DNA of 64,000 nt from Maribacter arcticus (GCF_900167935.1 NZ_FUYL01000007.1:1-64000); one strand, 5' to 3'. Counted from the stretch's first letter, positions 1-8,088 are shown. Numbers and translations: made by a program. The notes: generated by a model from the sequence alone, not told the origin.

Positions 1-432
1 TATTTAGAGAACCTTATCAGTGACCGCAAGCTAATAGCACATTGTTCAATGCGCTTAGATATTTTGTATTTCATAGGCTATGATATAGATGAAGAGTTAC
101 CCTGGCACAGTACTATAAGTAGAACCCGTCAACTATTTCCAGAATCTGTTTTTGAAGAGGTTTTTACTACGGTATTAGAGAAGTGTATAGACAAAGGCAT
201 GGTGAGTGGTCACACTCAAGCTATAGATTCAGCACCTGTAAAAGCGAATGCGAGTATGGATACTTTGGAGCTCAAAGTACCGGAGGAAGAACTTGAAGAG
301 CATCTAAAAAAGATACGTGCGATAAGTTCGATAGATAAACAAGCTCCGCACCGTAAATCTAAGAACAATAAGTCAGATAAAGGCGGTCGTAGCATTACCG
401 CAAGCAATAAAGAGTGGACTTACTATATTTAA
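1..432 (+). pseudogene. Truncated IS1182/IS5-like transposase (N-terminal part)
   Basis: The frame is open from the first base, so the 5' end lies outside the window. It encodes a DUF772-type transposase N-terminus (ELPWHSTISRTRQLFPE, then SGHTQAIDSAPVKANASMD). Family members run to roughly 450-500 residues with a C-terminal DDE catalytic domain. Here only about 143 codons remain, and the frame stops soon after an SKNNKSDKGG linker. The catalytic half is missing, so this is a dead remnant. It abuts the next ORF directly, which suggests it broke the 5' end of that gene. Confidence 0.85.
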
Positions 433-728
433 CTGGACATATCATCCATGACGATGAAGTTGAAATTGGACCATTTCAACTCCGGTTGATGTTTGGGGAT
501 TCCTGGGAGGAAGACATCCATATTTTTATCCACTCCTTCTTTTGTGATTGTGAAGATGACAATAAAAAACTGGTCAATTATAAAAGTTATATCAACAATT
601 TAAATGATGTAACTTTAAAAGGATGGTGCAGCTCATCCAAGACAATTGCCACTAGATATATTGAAACTGGTGAGCGACCTGGAATTGAGAAAGTTAGCAA
701 CAGGATTAGGAAACTCAATAAGAACTAA
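414..728 (+). CDS. Hypothetical protein, probably lacking its true N-terminus
   Basis: The frame begins with GTG at 414 inside the transposase remnant; the first ATG is at 489 (residue 26). The residues between (VEIGPFQLRL) look like genuine protein, so the original start was probably lost when the transposase fragment arrived. The product would be about 104 residues, acidic in the middle (FFCDCEDDNKK) and basic at the C-terminus, with no family I recognise. The TAA stop (726-728) is the first three bases of the first clear cassette repeat, as in other units downstream. Confidence 0.5.
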   Translation: MDLLYLTGHIIHDDEVEIGPFQLRLMFGDSWEEDIHIFIHSFFCDCEDDNKKLVNYKSYINNLNDVTLKGWCSSSKTIATRYIETGERPGIEKVSNRIRKLNKN

Positions 729-744
729 AGTTCAAATAAAGGAT
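726..744 (+). repeat. Cassette-boundary repeat, copy 1
   Basis: Exact consensus TAAAGTTCAAATAAAGGAT. It contains the TAA stop of the gene at 414-728. This is the first of 13 clear copies, all in the same orientation, between 726 and 12418. Confidence 0.85.
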
Positions 745-874
745 AGTTTTAGTGCCACTTATGAAGATTGATATCTCTTTTAGGCATATGGGTTATAACC
801 GTATGTGGTCATCTAATTTTTCCTAACGCTTAAGTACTTGTTATTAAGAAGTTAAAACCATAAATGTTCAACAT

Positions 875-1696
875 ATGAAACAATCAACTTTAATATTGAT
901 TTTTGCGATTTTTAGCAACTGCGCCATATCTTTTGCACAAGATAACCAACAGTCAACTTATAGGGATAGCGTTGTGAAAAATGCTCATATAGAATTATTT
1001 AATGGGGAAAATTTAGACGGATGGTATACTTTTCTTCAAAATCGTGGCCGCGACAATGACCCAAAGAAAGTCTTTACGGTCCAAGATGGGATGATACGGA
1101 TTTCTGGAGAAGAATGGGGGTGTATTACTACTGATAAAGAATATAAAGATTATAGGCTTATCACAGAATTTAAATGGGGTATGGCAACTCACGCACCTAG
1201 GCTGGAAAATGCAAGAGACTCTGGTATTTTATTGCACTCACAAGGAGAGGACGGTAATAAGCAGGGAATATGGATGACCTCCATAGAATGCCAAATAATT
1301 GAAGGAGGTACCGGCGATTTTATAGTGGTGGGCGATGGGAGTGATAAATTCGAAATTACATGTGCCGTGGCAAAGAAAAAACAGGGAAGTTCATTTGTTT
1401 TTCAACCTAACGGCCGTAAGGTGACAATAAATGAAAATCGAATCAACTGGTTTGGCCGTGACCCAAATTGGAGGGATGTGATCGATTTTAGGGGCATAAA
1501 CGATGTTGAAAAACCAGTGGGGGAATGGAACCTTTTGGAATGTGAGGTCAAAGGTGATGAAATCACTATTTTTCTTAACGGGACCTTGGTAAATAAAGCA
1601 ACCAATGTAAAGCCTTCTAAAGGACGCATCCAAATACAATCTGAAGCAGCTGAAATCTTTTTTAGACGTGTAGAGCTCATACCATTATCAAAATGA
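875..1696 (+). CDS. Secreted DUF1080 (3-keto-disaccharide hydrolase-like) protein
   Basis: This 273-residue protein has a signal peptide (residues 1-21, cleavage near SFA/QD) followed by one DUF1080 domain. The domain opens with ELFNGENLDGWYTF and closes with AAEIFFRRVELIPL, the usual jelly-roll fold start and end. DUF1080 proteins are periplasmic or outer-membrane proteins linked to sugar oxidation and 3-keto-glycoside hydrolysis; the substrate cannot be told here. The gene is the first large cargo after repeat copy 1 and is followed by a decayed repeat at 1838. Neighbouring sugar-linked cargo (1868, 3025, 6014, 9081) fits a carbohydrate role. Confidence 0.85.
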   Translation: MKQSTLILIFAIFSNCAISFAQDNQQSTYRDSVVKNAHIELFNGENLDGWYTFLQNRGRDNDPKKVFTVQDGMIRISGEEWGCITTDKEYKDYRLITEFKWGMATHAPRLENARDSGILLHSQGEDGNKQGIWMTSIECQIIEGGTGDFIVVGDGSDKFEITCAVAKKKQGSSFVFQPNGRKVTINENRINWFGRDPNWRDVIDFRGINDVEKPVGEWNLLECEVKGDEITIFLNGTLVNKATNVKPSKGRIQIQSEAAEIFFRRVELIPLSK

Positions 1697-1837
1697 TAAT
1701 GCAGAATTACTTAAAAGTTCTTTTTTGCACCGTTAAACTATCTCTCCGTTTGAAGACATACACCTTGAATAGAGATATTGGACGCAACCATCGACCCCAT
1801 TGTCAATAGGCTCTGTAAATGGAAACTTTGAAGAGCA

Positions 1838-1856
1838 TAACGTTCGGACAAACGAT
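1838..1856 (+). repeat. Decayed cassette-boundary repeat
   Basis: TAACGTTCGGACAAACGAT matches TAAAGTTCAAATAAACGAT at 15 of 19 positions. It lies 11 nt before the ATG of the epimerase gene, the same placement as the clear copies, so I read it as a diverged boundary between the DUF1080 gene and the epimerase gene. Confidence 0.5.
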
Positions 1857-1867
1857 ATCAAATAAGT

Positions 1868-2827
1868 ATGAAAGCGATTGAAAAAAAAATTCTGGTTACT
1901 GGAGCCACCGGAAAGGTAGGAGAGGCTTTTATTAACGCCTTTTTTGGTGACCCAAAACAAAAAGGAACCATAAGAGCCTTATGTCATCAGCGCAGTTTAA
2001 CCCCCAATAACCGTTTGGAGGTTATCCATGGTTCAATATCCGACCGGCCAACTGTACAAAAGGCCATGAAGGATATCACTCATGTGGTCCACTTGGCCAC
2101 CACTAAGGAAGATTCTGAAACAATTATGGATGTTGCGATAAAGGGATTATTCTGGCTATTGGAAAGTTGTAGGAATACCAGTGGTTTCAAACGCTTTATA
2201 TTGATTGGAGGAGATGCAGCTTTAGGACATTATTTTTATCCGTACAAAAACCCGATCAATGAGCAGCAGGCCCATGCCGCATATCCTGGATGTTATGCAT
2301 TGTCAAAAGTGCTTGAGGAAACTATGCTGCAACAATATTACGTGCAATACAACCTTGATGGTACCTGTCTTCGTGCACCATGGATAATGCAAGGGGAAGA
2401 TTTAAAGAAGCACCTTACATTTGGGAAACAGGTATTTGGTGTACCTGTATGGCACAAAATGATTAAGGCCCAAACCGCGTTGGAATATCAAAAAGAGAAT
2501 ATCATTCCTCTCATGCTCGATGCAAATGGAAACCCAATGAAAAGGAATATTGTGCATATGAACGACCTTGTATCCGCTATATGCATCTCTTTGGATCACA
2601 TCGAGGCAAGACAGCAAACCTTCAATATATCCATGGACGAGCCATTTAATTATGGGAAAGCAGCCTATTATCTTTTAAAAACTCGTAAGATTAAATCGGT
2701 AAAGATGAAAACGAAATACCATTCTACATGGCTTGATAACACTAAAGCAAAATTTTTACTTGGATGGCGGCCAGAATACGGATTAGAGAAAATCATAGAT
2801 GAGGCTTGGGGGAATGTCTCCTTATGA
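1868..2827 (+). CDS. NAD-dependent epimerase/dehydratase family protein (extended SDR)
   Basis: The 319-residue product carries an N-terminal Rossmann fold with GATGKVG (residues 12-18) and an SDR active-site YxxxK motif in CYALSKVLEE. Its length and C-terminal FLLGWRPEYGLE region are typical of nucleotide-sugar epimerases and reductases. It has no signal peptide, so it is cytosolic. The substrate is unknown, but the flanking sugar-related cargo suggests a sugar or sugar acid. A possible decayed repeat lies 4 nt after the stop. Confidence 0.85.
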   Translation: MKAIEKKILVTGATGKVGEAFINAFFGDPKQKGTIRALCHQRSLTPNNRLEVIHGSISDRPTVQKAMKDITHVVHLATTKEDSETIMDVAIKGLFWLLESCRNTSGFKRFILIGGDAALGHYFYPYKNPINEQQAHAAYPGCYALSKVLEETMLQQYYVQYNLDGTCLRAPWIMQGEDLKKHLTFGKQVFGVPVWHKMIKAQTALEYQKENIIPLMLDANGNPMKRNIVHMNDLVSAICISLDHIEARQQTFNISMDEPFNYGKAAYYLLKTRKIKSVKMKTKYHSTWLDNTKAKFLLGWRPEYGLEKIIDEAWGNVSL

Positions 2828-2831
2828 CACT

Positions 2832-2849
2832 TTAGGTTCATTAAGGATG
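2832..2849 (+). repeat. Possible decayed cassette repeat
   Basis: TTTAGGTTCATTAAGGAT resembles the cassette repeat if a short gap is allowed (GGTTCA--TTAAGGAT). It follows the epimerase stop codon by 4 nt, which is where a repeat would be expected. The match is weak and could be chance. Confidence 0.25.
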
Positions 2850-2974
2850 GTGTACGTTAACTTCAATCACGATTCTTGGATCTTTTTGGTAACTTCGAAA
2901 TCCATCTTCTATGGAATACATTCGGTACACTTAAGCCTTAGGAAATAATGGAGATGTGATTCTTGAGAATAATT

Positions 2975-2993
2975 GAAAGTTCAAATAAGTGAT
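2975..2993 (+). repeat. Cassette-boundary repeat, copy 2
   Basis: GAAAGTTCAAATAAGTGAT, differing from the consensus at the first base and at two bases near the 3' end. It separates the epimerase unit from the TIM-barrel lipoprotein at 3025. Confidence 0.8.
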
Positions 2994-3024
2994 CAATAAA
3001 CTAAATACATAAACATGAATCAAT

Positions 3025-4137
3025 ATGAATTCAAATATTAAATTCTGTTCTCGATACATTTTACTTTGTGCTACTCTATGGCCATTATTATTTATGTCCT
3101 GCGAACAAAAAACTGCTGAAACCTTTGAAATTAGGGGTGTTTATGGTAATCCCAAACCTTTCTGGGATAAAGGATTCAGTCTTACTGAGCTTGGGGTTAA
3201 TGCTATTTTTGTCCACAGCGGATCGATCAACCATGATATGGTTAACAGGGCCAGATCTGAGGGAGTAATGGTATATGCTGAATTTGCCACCTTGAATGGT
3301 AAAAATTATGTAGAAACGCACCCTGAAGCCTGGGCAATCAATGAAAAAGGTAAAAAAGTGCAAGCTGCATCCTGGTTTATGGGGGTTTGTCCTACCGAAC
3401 CCGGTTTCCGTCAGTATCGTTTTGGCCAGTTGCAGGATTTACTTTTGGAGTATGACCTGGATGGTATTTGGATGGACTATGTGCATTGGCATGCCCAGTT
3501 TGAAGAACCTGAACCCATCTTGCCCGAAACCTGTTTTTGTGATCATTGTCTTGATGTTTTTTCAAAAGATTCCGGGATTGAAATCCCGGACGGAATCACC
3601 TCGGACAAGGCACAATGGATACTCAATAATCAGGATGAATCATGGCGTAATTGGCGATGCAAGGTGATTTATGATTGGACCTATGAAATAAAAAGCATTA
3701 TCAAGGAAATCAGACCAAAGGCGCTCCTTGGACTTTATCATTGTCCATGGGATGATCAGGAATTCAATGGTGCAAGACGCCGCATACTGGGACTCGACTA
3801 TAATCTATTAAAAGAAACTATCGATGTATTTTCTCCTATGGTATACCATGGTAGAATGGGAAGAGAGCCCGATTGGGTAAAAGAGAATATACGATGGTTT
3901 AGCAATCGACTAAATATCAAAAAGGATTCTTATCCAAAAGTATGGCCCATCGTTCAAGCATATAACAACCCAGGGGTCATTTCCAATGAGGAATTTGAAA
4001 TTGTTCTGAAAGGTGGCCTGGCAGGAGAATCTAGCGGAGTGATGATGTTCACAACTTCTGCCATAGCTGAGGATAAAGGTAAAACAGAAGTGATGAAAAA
4101 AGTGTATACCAACCTAACGGAAGAATCAGATAACTAG
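3025..4137 (+). CDS. Lipoprotein with putative glycoside hydrolase TIM barrel
   Basis: The product has 370 residues with a lipoprotein signal (LLFMSC, Cys26). The body reads as a (beta/alpha)8 barrel of the putative glycoside hydrolase (GHL) type. It has a strand ending DLDGIWMDYVHW that carries acidic residues where such enzymes place catalysis, then LLGLYHCPW and IDVFSPMVYHGRMGRE. I infer a periplasm-facing carbohydrate-active enzyme; neither substrate nor catalytic residues can be fixed. It is a single-gene unit between repeats at 2975 and 4215. Confidence 0.7.
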   Translation: MNSNIKFCSRYILLCATLWPLLFMSCEQKTAETFEIRGVYGNPKPFWDKGFSLTELGVNAIFVHSGSINHDMVNRARSEGVMVYAEFATLNGKNYVETHPEAWAINEKGKKVQAASWFMGVCPTEPGFRQYRFGQLQDLLLEYDLDGIWMDYVHWHAQFEEPEPILPETCFCDHCLDVFSKDSGIEIPDGITSDKAQWILNNQDESWRNWRCKVIYDWTYEIKSIIKEIRPKALLGLYHCPWDDQEFNGARRRILGLDYNLLKETIDVFSPMVYHGRMGREPDWVKENIRWFSNRLNIKKDSYPKVWPIVQAYNNPGVISNEEFEIVLKGGLAGESSGVMMFTTSAIAEDKGKTEVMKKVYTNLTEESDN

Positions 4138-4214
4138 ATTATACAAGTCTTTATCTAAACTAACAATTAATTTACATCATCATTTTCTTGGTAAGATGAT
4201 AGGGTGTCTATCAA

Positions 4215-4233
4215 AAAAGTTCAAATAAACGAT
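4215..4233 (+). repeat. Cassette-boundary repeat, copy 3
   Basis: AAAAGTTCAAATAAACGAT. The next gene's ATG (4239) begins exactly 5 nt after its last base. Confidence 0.85.
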
Positions 4234-4238
4234 TGTAT

Positions 4239-4442
4239 ATGAATTTGAAATCGATTGTATATAAACTAGTTTCTTATTTACTTGTAACCTTTATATTAAG
4301 TGATATCTTAATAATAGTAATCTACATATTAAAGGATTATGGAGAGCCTACAAGTCTAGAAAACATTAATAAGACCATATTGATTTTTCTGCCTATCACA
4401 ATCGTTCTTATTATCTTAGAAAGGATTTTCAGAAAAATTTAA
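4239..4442 (+). CDS. Small membrane protein, 67 residues
   Basis: I chose ATG at 4239 over the in-frame TTG at 4233, because 4233 is the last base of the repeat. The product is very hydrophobic with two predicted membrane segments (LVSYLLVTFILSDILIIVIY and IFLPITIVLIILERIF) and a basic tail (RKI). I recognise no family. It is the only gene of its unit: the start lies 5 nt after one repeat and the TAA stop (4440-4442) runs into the next. Confidence 0.65.
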   Translation: MNLKSIVYKLVSYLLVTFILSDILIIVIYILKDYGEPTSLENINKTILIFLPITIVLIILERIFRKI

Positions 4443-4459
4443 AAGTTCAAATAAAGGAT
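4441..4459 (+). repeat. Cassette-boundary repeat, copy 4
   Basis: AAAAGTTCAAATAAAGGAT; it overlaps the stop codon of the small membrane gene by two bases. Confidence 0.85.
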
Positions 4460-4485
4460 GAGTTAGGACACCGTGTCGTAAATCG

Positions 4486-4504
4486 TAGAGTTCAAATAAA
4501 GGAT
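4486..4504 (+). repeat. Cassette-boundary repeat, copy 5
   Basis: TAGAGTTCAAATAAAGGAT. Only 26 nt separate it from copy 4, so the unit between them is empty. Confidence 0.85.
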
Positions 4505-4597
4505 AGTTAAAACCCTGCCATCGATATAATAAGATGGCGTAATAGCCTCATTGATTGCTAAATGACTACCTTTCATTGTATAACCTCATATACCATC

Positions 4598-5020
4598 ATG
4601 TTCAACCTTGTGTATCGATCAAAGGTAAATCCCGTTTTCGTGCAGTCCCAGATTAAATATATGCTTGAACATGCTAGAACTTTTAATAGCAGTAAAAATA
4701 TTACGGGTTGTCTGCTCTTTCATCATGGGGTATTTTTACAATATTTAGAAGGAGATAAAGAAAAGGTATTAACCCTTTTTGAAAGCATCAAAAAAGACAA
4801 GCGTCATACGGAGGTATTTTTACTATCCTCTAGCCATATCTATTCAAGAGAGTTTGATAGTTGGAGCATGGCCTATGAGAATTTCCTTGGGGCAAATCAT
4901 CAATTGGAATATCTAAAACTCTTAATAAGCTCGTTTACGGAAGTTCCAGATATTGCCATAAATCCAAAACCAACTTCGAAAGGCTTTTGGACCGCTGCGA
5001 AAAAGTTACTACACTCCTAA
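4598..5020 (+). CDS. BLUF-domain (blue light, FAD-binding) protein
   Basis: The product reads as a single BLUF domain of about 140 residues. It has an N-terminal strand FNLVYRSK whose Tyr fits the flavin-contacting tyrosine, a helix with NITGCLLFHHGVFLQYLEGDKEKV, and the later strand FDSWSMAYENF. BLUF domains bind FAD and sense blue light. There is no output domain, so it is a short sensor that must act through a partner. I prefer ATG 4598 because BLUF proteins start just before this strand; an upstream ATG at 4562 would add 12 residues. It is the sole gene between repeats at 4486 and 5028. Confidence 0.85.
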   Translation: MFNLVYRSKVNPVFVQSQIKYMLEHARTFNSSKNITGCLLFHHGVFLQYLEGDKEKVLTLFESIKKDKRHTEVFLLSSSHIYSREFDSWSMAYENFLGANHQLEYLKLLISSFTEVPDIAINPKPTSKGFWTAAKKLLHS

Positions 5021-5027
5021 ACACAAG

Positions 5028-5046
5028 AAAAGTTCAAATAAAGGAT
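5028..5046 (+). repeat. Cassette-boundary repeat, copy 6
   Basis: AAAAGTTCAAATAAAGGAT, 7 nt after the BLUF gene stop and exactly 5 nt before the next ATG at 5052. Confidence 0.85.
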
Positions 5047-5051
5047 TACTT

Positions 5052-5429
5052 ATGATTGAAATAGCGGGTATTTGGAAAATCAAAAGTTCTTCGAAAAGAA
5101 TAGTGTTCCACGAGTCACACAACCACACCGGGGAATCGATTTTATGGAATATGGAAAAAATGACTTTAGAAATTGAAAAAAACTCTGAAGATTTTTACAT
5201 TTTCAATTTGAAAGGAGTTGCAAGTTTACAGTTTGCGGATAACAAAAAAAGGTTTGTAGCTGAATATCAAAAAACTATTGTAAGAATCGAAAAAGGGTTT
5301 TTCATTCATCATAATTATTGGTCTAGAGAATTCATTTTTAAAAAAGCTATAATCAACCAAACAAGGAATTCTTTTTCAACTGAAATAAATGACATGATGG
5401 TAACATTTGAAAAGAATTTGACGTCCTGA
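5052..5429 (+). CDS. Hypothetical protein, 125 residues, beta-rich
   Basis: I do not recognise this protein. It is soluble, has no signal peptide and alternates short hydrophobic strands with charged turns (EIAGIWKIKSSSKRIVF, DFYIFNLKGVASLQF, KTIVRIEKGFFIHH). This suggests a small beta-barrel or lipocalin-like fold, an inference from pattern only. The ATG lies 5 nt after repeat copy 6. A decayed repeat separates it from the gene at 5456. Confidence 0.6.
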   Translation: MIEIAGIWKIKSSSKRIVFHESHNHTGESILWNMEKMTLEIEKNSEDFYIFNLKGVASLQFADNKKRFVAEYQKTIVRIEKGFFIHHNYWSREFIFKKAIINQTRNSFSTEINDMMVTFEKNLTS

Positions 5430-5448
5430 ACAAGTTTTAATAATGGGT
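5430..5448 (+). repeat. Possible decayed cassette repeat
   Basis: The stretch around CAAGTTTTAATAATGG matches the 19-base repeat at about 13 of 19 positions, directly after one stop codon and 7 nt before the next ATG. It is probably a diverged boundary between the two small genes. Confidence 0.3.
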
Positions 5449-5455
5449 AGAAAAT

Positions 5456-5659
5456 ATGTCTGAGTTAGAATTAAAAAGTGGGAAAACTTTTTGCTTCATT
5501 GATCAATACGAAACTTTAGAAGCTAGGATAGTTTACGGCAAAACACTTGAAGGAACCAATGCATTCAAAATTTGGGTAAATGGTAAGCCCATATTAATAA
5601 CTAAAATATTCACATCCGTTGATGATAAACTAAAAGAATTGATTTCGAGATACAGTTAG
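5456..5659 (+). CDS. Hypothetical protein, 67 residues
   Basis: A small soluble protein (begins SELELKSGKTFCFIDQYETLE) with no signal peptide, no membrane segment and no family I recognise. It contains an FKIWVNGKP strand-turn and a charged C-terminal helix (DDKLKELISRYS). It follows the 5052 gene by 26 nt, and its stop lies 6 nt before repeat copy 7. Confidence 0.5.
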   Translation: MSELELKSGKTFCFIDQYETLEARIVYGKTLEGTNAFKIWVNGKPILITKIFTSVDDKLKELISRYS

Positions 5660-5665
5660 AAGAAG

Positions 5666-5684
5666 TAAAGTCTAATTAAAGGAT
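5666..5684 (+). repeat. Cassette-boundary repeat, copy 7
   Basis: TAAAGTCTAATTAAAGGAT, a variant with CT in place of TC after AAAGT and one further change in the centre. Confidence 0.8.
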
Positions 5685-5749
5685 GGGCAGCATAACACCT
5701 TGCCAAAGCCACATAGAAAATTTCTATTATCTAAAAAAATCAAATTGTT

Positions 5750-5878
5750 ATGGAAAAGAGCCGAAGTAAATTTGGACGATTTATATCTAAACCGAACAAC
5801 TTACAATTTTTATGGATATTTGTGATCGTGCTATTTTTTGTTGTCGTGGGTGTTTTTATGCTCTTAAAGTCCGATTAA
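5750..5878 (+). CDS. Tiny single-pass membrane protein, 42 residues
   Basis: ATG at 5750 opens 42 codons ending in TAA at 5876-5878. The N-terminus is basic (MEKSRSKFGRF), followed by one long hydrophobic segment (LWIFVIVLFFVVVGVFMLL) and a short LKSD tail. This is a textbook single-span small protein that is easily missed by length cut-offs. Its stop codon is the first three bases of the next repeat, the same stop-in-repeat arrangement seen at 726, and it is the only coding frame of its unit. Function unknown. Confidence 0.6.
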   Translation: MEKSRSKFGRFISKPNNLQFLWIFVIVLFFVVVGVFMLLKSD

Positions 5879-5894
5879 AGTTCAAATAAATGAT
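5876..5894 (+). repeat. Cassette-boundary repeat, copy 8
   Basis: TAAAGTTCAAATAAATGAT, containing the TAA stop of the 42-residue membrane gene. Confidence 0.85.
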
Positions 5895-5941
5895 TATATC
5901 TATACACTTATTTATTAATTTTTAACTTAGTCTTATAAACA

Positions 5942-5978
5942 GGATAGCATCATTGATGCTATCCCATTGTTAGCGGTA
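5942..5978. repeat. Perfect hairpin plus left copy of a 12-bp inverted repeat
   Basis: GGATAGCATCA (5942-5952) and its exact complement TGATGCTATCC (5954-5964) form an 11-bp stem with a 1-base centre. TTGTTAGCGGTA follows at 5967-5978; its exact reverse complement lies at 6983-6994, beyond the gene at 6014. The pair frames that gene like the ends of a nested insertion. Confidence 0.6.
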
Positions 5979-6013
5979 ATGATTTACATAACACCCAAAA
6001 ATTGATTGTAAGT

Positions 6014-6916
6014 ATGGATAAGAAAAGAAGAGATTTATTACGTAGCCTGGCACTAGCACCTATTTTATTAGGTTCTCCCAGCCTCTTCGCAAGCCCATTA
6101 ATTAAAACCTTAGCCCCGTCCAGATTACAATATAGCATCAATGCATTTACTTTCAATTCATTGCTAAGAAGTGGTGAAATGACATTTTTTGATATGATGG
6201 AGTTTGCCTCTATGCTTGGTTTAAATGCAGTTGACTTAACAGGCTATTATTTTTCTGATTATCCTAAAATACCCGATGATAAAACATTGTTTCAATTAAA
6301 GAAGAAAGCATTGCAATTAGGATTAAATATTTCATGGACAGGGGTAAGGAATAACTTTGTAAATCATGATAAAACTTCAAGAGAATCTGATATTGAATTG
6401 ATAAAAAATTGGTTGCAAGTATCATCAAAACTTGGAGCTTCAATTATGCGAATTTTTGCAGGAAATGGAAAACACGAAGGATATTCGAGAGACGAGGTTA
6501 AAAAATGGATGGTTTCAGACTTCCAAGAGTGTGCCAAATATGCAGAAGAAACAGGAGTTATTGTAGCCATGCAACATCATAATGATTTTTTATATGAAGC
6601 CGATGAGGTTATCGATATTTTAAAAAGAGTAGATTCGGAATGGTTTGGATTAATTTTAGATATTGGTAGTTTAAGAATAGGCGATCCTTATAAAGAAATT
6701 CAAAAATTGGCACCCTACGCAAATTACTGGTTTATAAAAGAACTGGTTTATGTTAATGGCATTGCGGAACCTGTTAATATGAAAAAAATCGCCAGAATAT
6801 TAAAAGATGCAAACTATACTGGTTACATTTCTTTCGAAAGCTTGACCGACGGCGACCCAAAACAAATTGTAACTTCTATGTTTAATGATTTTAGAACAGA
6901 GTATGAAAAACTCTAA
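6014..6916 (+). CDS. Tat-exported sugar phosphate isomerase/epimerase-like TIM barrel
   Basis: I chose ATG 6014 over an in-frame TTG at 6002 because it opens a clear twin-arginine signal (MDKKRRDLLRSLALAPIL). The mature part is an AP endonuclease 2/xylose isomerase-like TIM barrel of about 270 residues. Candidate metal and substrate ligands lie in GVIVAMQHHNDF, FGLILDIGSLRIGDP and YTGYISFESLTDGDP, in the order seen in family members. It is probably a periplasmic sugar isomerase or epimerase; substrate unknown. A 12-bp perfect inverted repeat brackets it (5967-5978 and 6983-6994). Confidence 0.8.
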   Translation: MDKKRRDLLRSLALAPILLGSPSLFASPLIKTLAPSRLQYSINAFTFNSLLRSGEMTFFDMMEFASMLGLNAVDLTGYYFSDYPKIPDDKTLFQLKKKALQLGLNISWTGVRNNFVNHDKTSRESDIELIKNWLQVSSKLGASIMRIFAGNGKHEGYSRDEVKKWMVSDFQECAKYAEETGVIVAMQHHNDFLYEADEVIDILKRVDSEWFGLILDIGSLRIGDPYKEIQKLAPYANYWFIKELVYVNGIAEPVNMKKIARILKDANYTGYISFESLTDGDPKQIVTSMFNDFRTEYEKL

Positions 6917-6982
6917 AAATGAAGGTAACCAAGCACATTCTACAAATGGAAATATTATTTTATAATCATGAGATTTGAAAAA

Positions 6983-7025
6983 TACCGCTAACAAAAAATA
7001 AACGCCATTAAAACGGACGTTTATT
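6983..7025. repeat. Right copy of 12-bp inverted repeat plus hairpin
   Basis: TACCGCTAACAA (6983-6994) is the exact reverse complement of 5967-5978. Just after it, AATAAACG (6997-7004) pairs with CGTTTATT (7018-7025). The mirror arrangement on both sides of the gene at 6014 suggests element ends. Confidence 0.55.
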
Positions 7026-7114
7026 CAAACCGTTTGCAGTAATTAATGCAACAACTAAACTAATAAAAAGTGTAGGACTTACTAAGAGTGTAGTTAGAAC
7101 GAGAAAACTTACAA

Positions 7115-8020
7115 ATGGCAGAACAAAAAGATTTAGATTTTACATATACCACTATTGACGAGATATTCCGTTTGAGTATGGGGGAATCAGGGGATTACAG
7201 TGGAGCGAAATATGATGGTAATTTTTCGATGTCATTGGAAGAAGCCCAAAAGGCAAAACACAAATTCATAGCGGATAGTCTCAACATTACCAAAGGCAGC
7301 AAAGTACTTGACATGGCTTGTGGTTGGGCGCCTTTCATTCGATATATTATACATGAAAGAAATGCAGAAAGTATAGGTTTGACACTCTCACAAGGGCAGG
7401 CGGATGCCTGTCAAAAGAATGGTTATAATGTGATGGTGAAAGATTGTCGCTATGTAAAACCGGAGGACTTTGGAACTTTTGATGCAATAACCTGTATTGG
7501 GGGATTGGAGCATTTCTGTTCGGTTGAAGAGTGGCAGGCAGGCAAACAGAAGGAAGTTTATCGCGATTTTTTTAAAACGGTCCACGATTTGTTGCCGGTT
7601 GGTGGGCGGTTTTATATGCAGACGATGACCTTCAGTAAGAATATGATCGAATTTGAGGAACTCGACGTAAATGCTAAAAAAGGATCTGCGGCCTATGTGA
7701 TGGCACTCATGGTAAAGGAGTTCCCAGGTTCCTGGCTTCCGTATGGCCCCGAAATGGTCATCAAATGTGCGGAACCCGGATTCAAACTAATATCCCAAAG
7801 CAGCGGAAGGCTTGATTATATTGAAACCATTGCTCAATGGCGGAAGAAATTCAGAAAATTTAATCTTAAAAAATATTGGCTTTACCTATCACTTATTCCA
7901 AGATATTTCACAGATATGGAATTCAGGCACCTTGTGGCTATTTTCAAAGTAAGCCCCAACAAGGTCTGTTTTGAAAAAGAGGTTATGGATCATTACCGAT
8001 TGGTTTTTGAGAAAGTTTAG
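7115..8020 (+). CDS. SAM-dependent methyltransferase, cyclopropane-fatty-acid-synthase-like
   Basis: The 301-residue protein has the class I methyltransferase glycine loop (KVLDMACGWAPFIRYI) and the CFA-type preceding region (GESGDYSGAKYDGNFSMSLEEAQ). The acceptor-side motif AITCIGGLEHFCSVEEW follows. CFA-like enzymes methylate unsaturated acyl chains or small lipophilic acceptors; this one is shorter than true CFA synthases (about 380-420 residues), so the acceptor is open. It is cytosolic. It lies between the inverted-repeat gene and repeat copy 9. Confidence 0.75.
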   Translation: MAEQKDLDFTYTTIDEIFRLSMGESGDYSGAKYDGNFSMSLEEAQKAKHKFIADSLNITKGSKVLDMACGWAPFIRYIIHERNAESIGLTLSQGQADACQKNGYNVMVKDCRYVKPEDFGTFDAITCIGGLEHFCSVEEWQAGKQKEVYRDFFKTVHDLLPVGGRFYMQTMTFSKNMIEFEELDVNAKKGSAAYVMALMVKEFPGSWLPYGPEMVIKCAEPGFKLISQSSGRLDYIETIAQWRKKFRKFNLKKYWLYLSLIPRYFTDMEFRHLVAIFKVSPNKVCFEKEVMDHYRLVFEKV

Positions 8021-8088
8021 CGATAAAAAAACCAAAAAAATAACAACTGCCAACAAAACCTCCTATGAAAAGCCTTAGTCCGGTTCTC

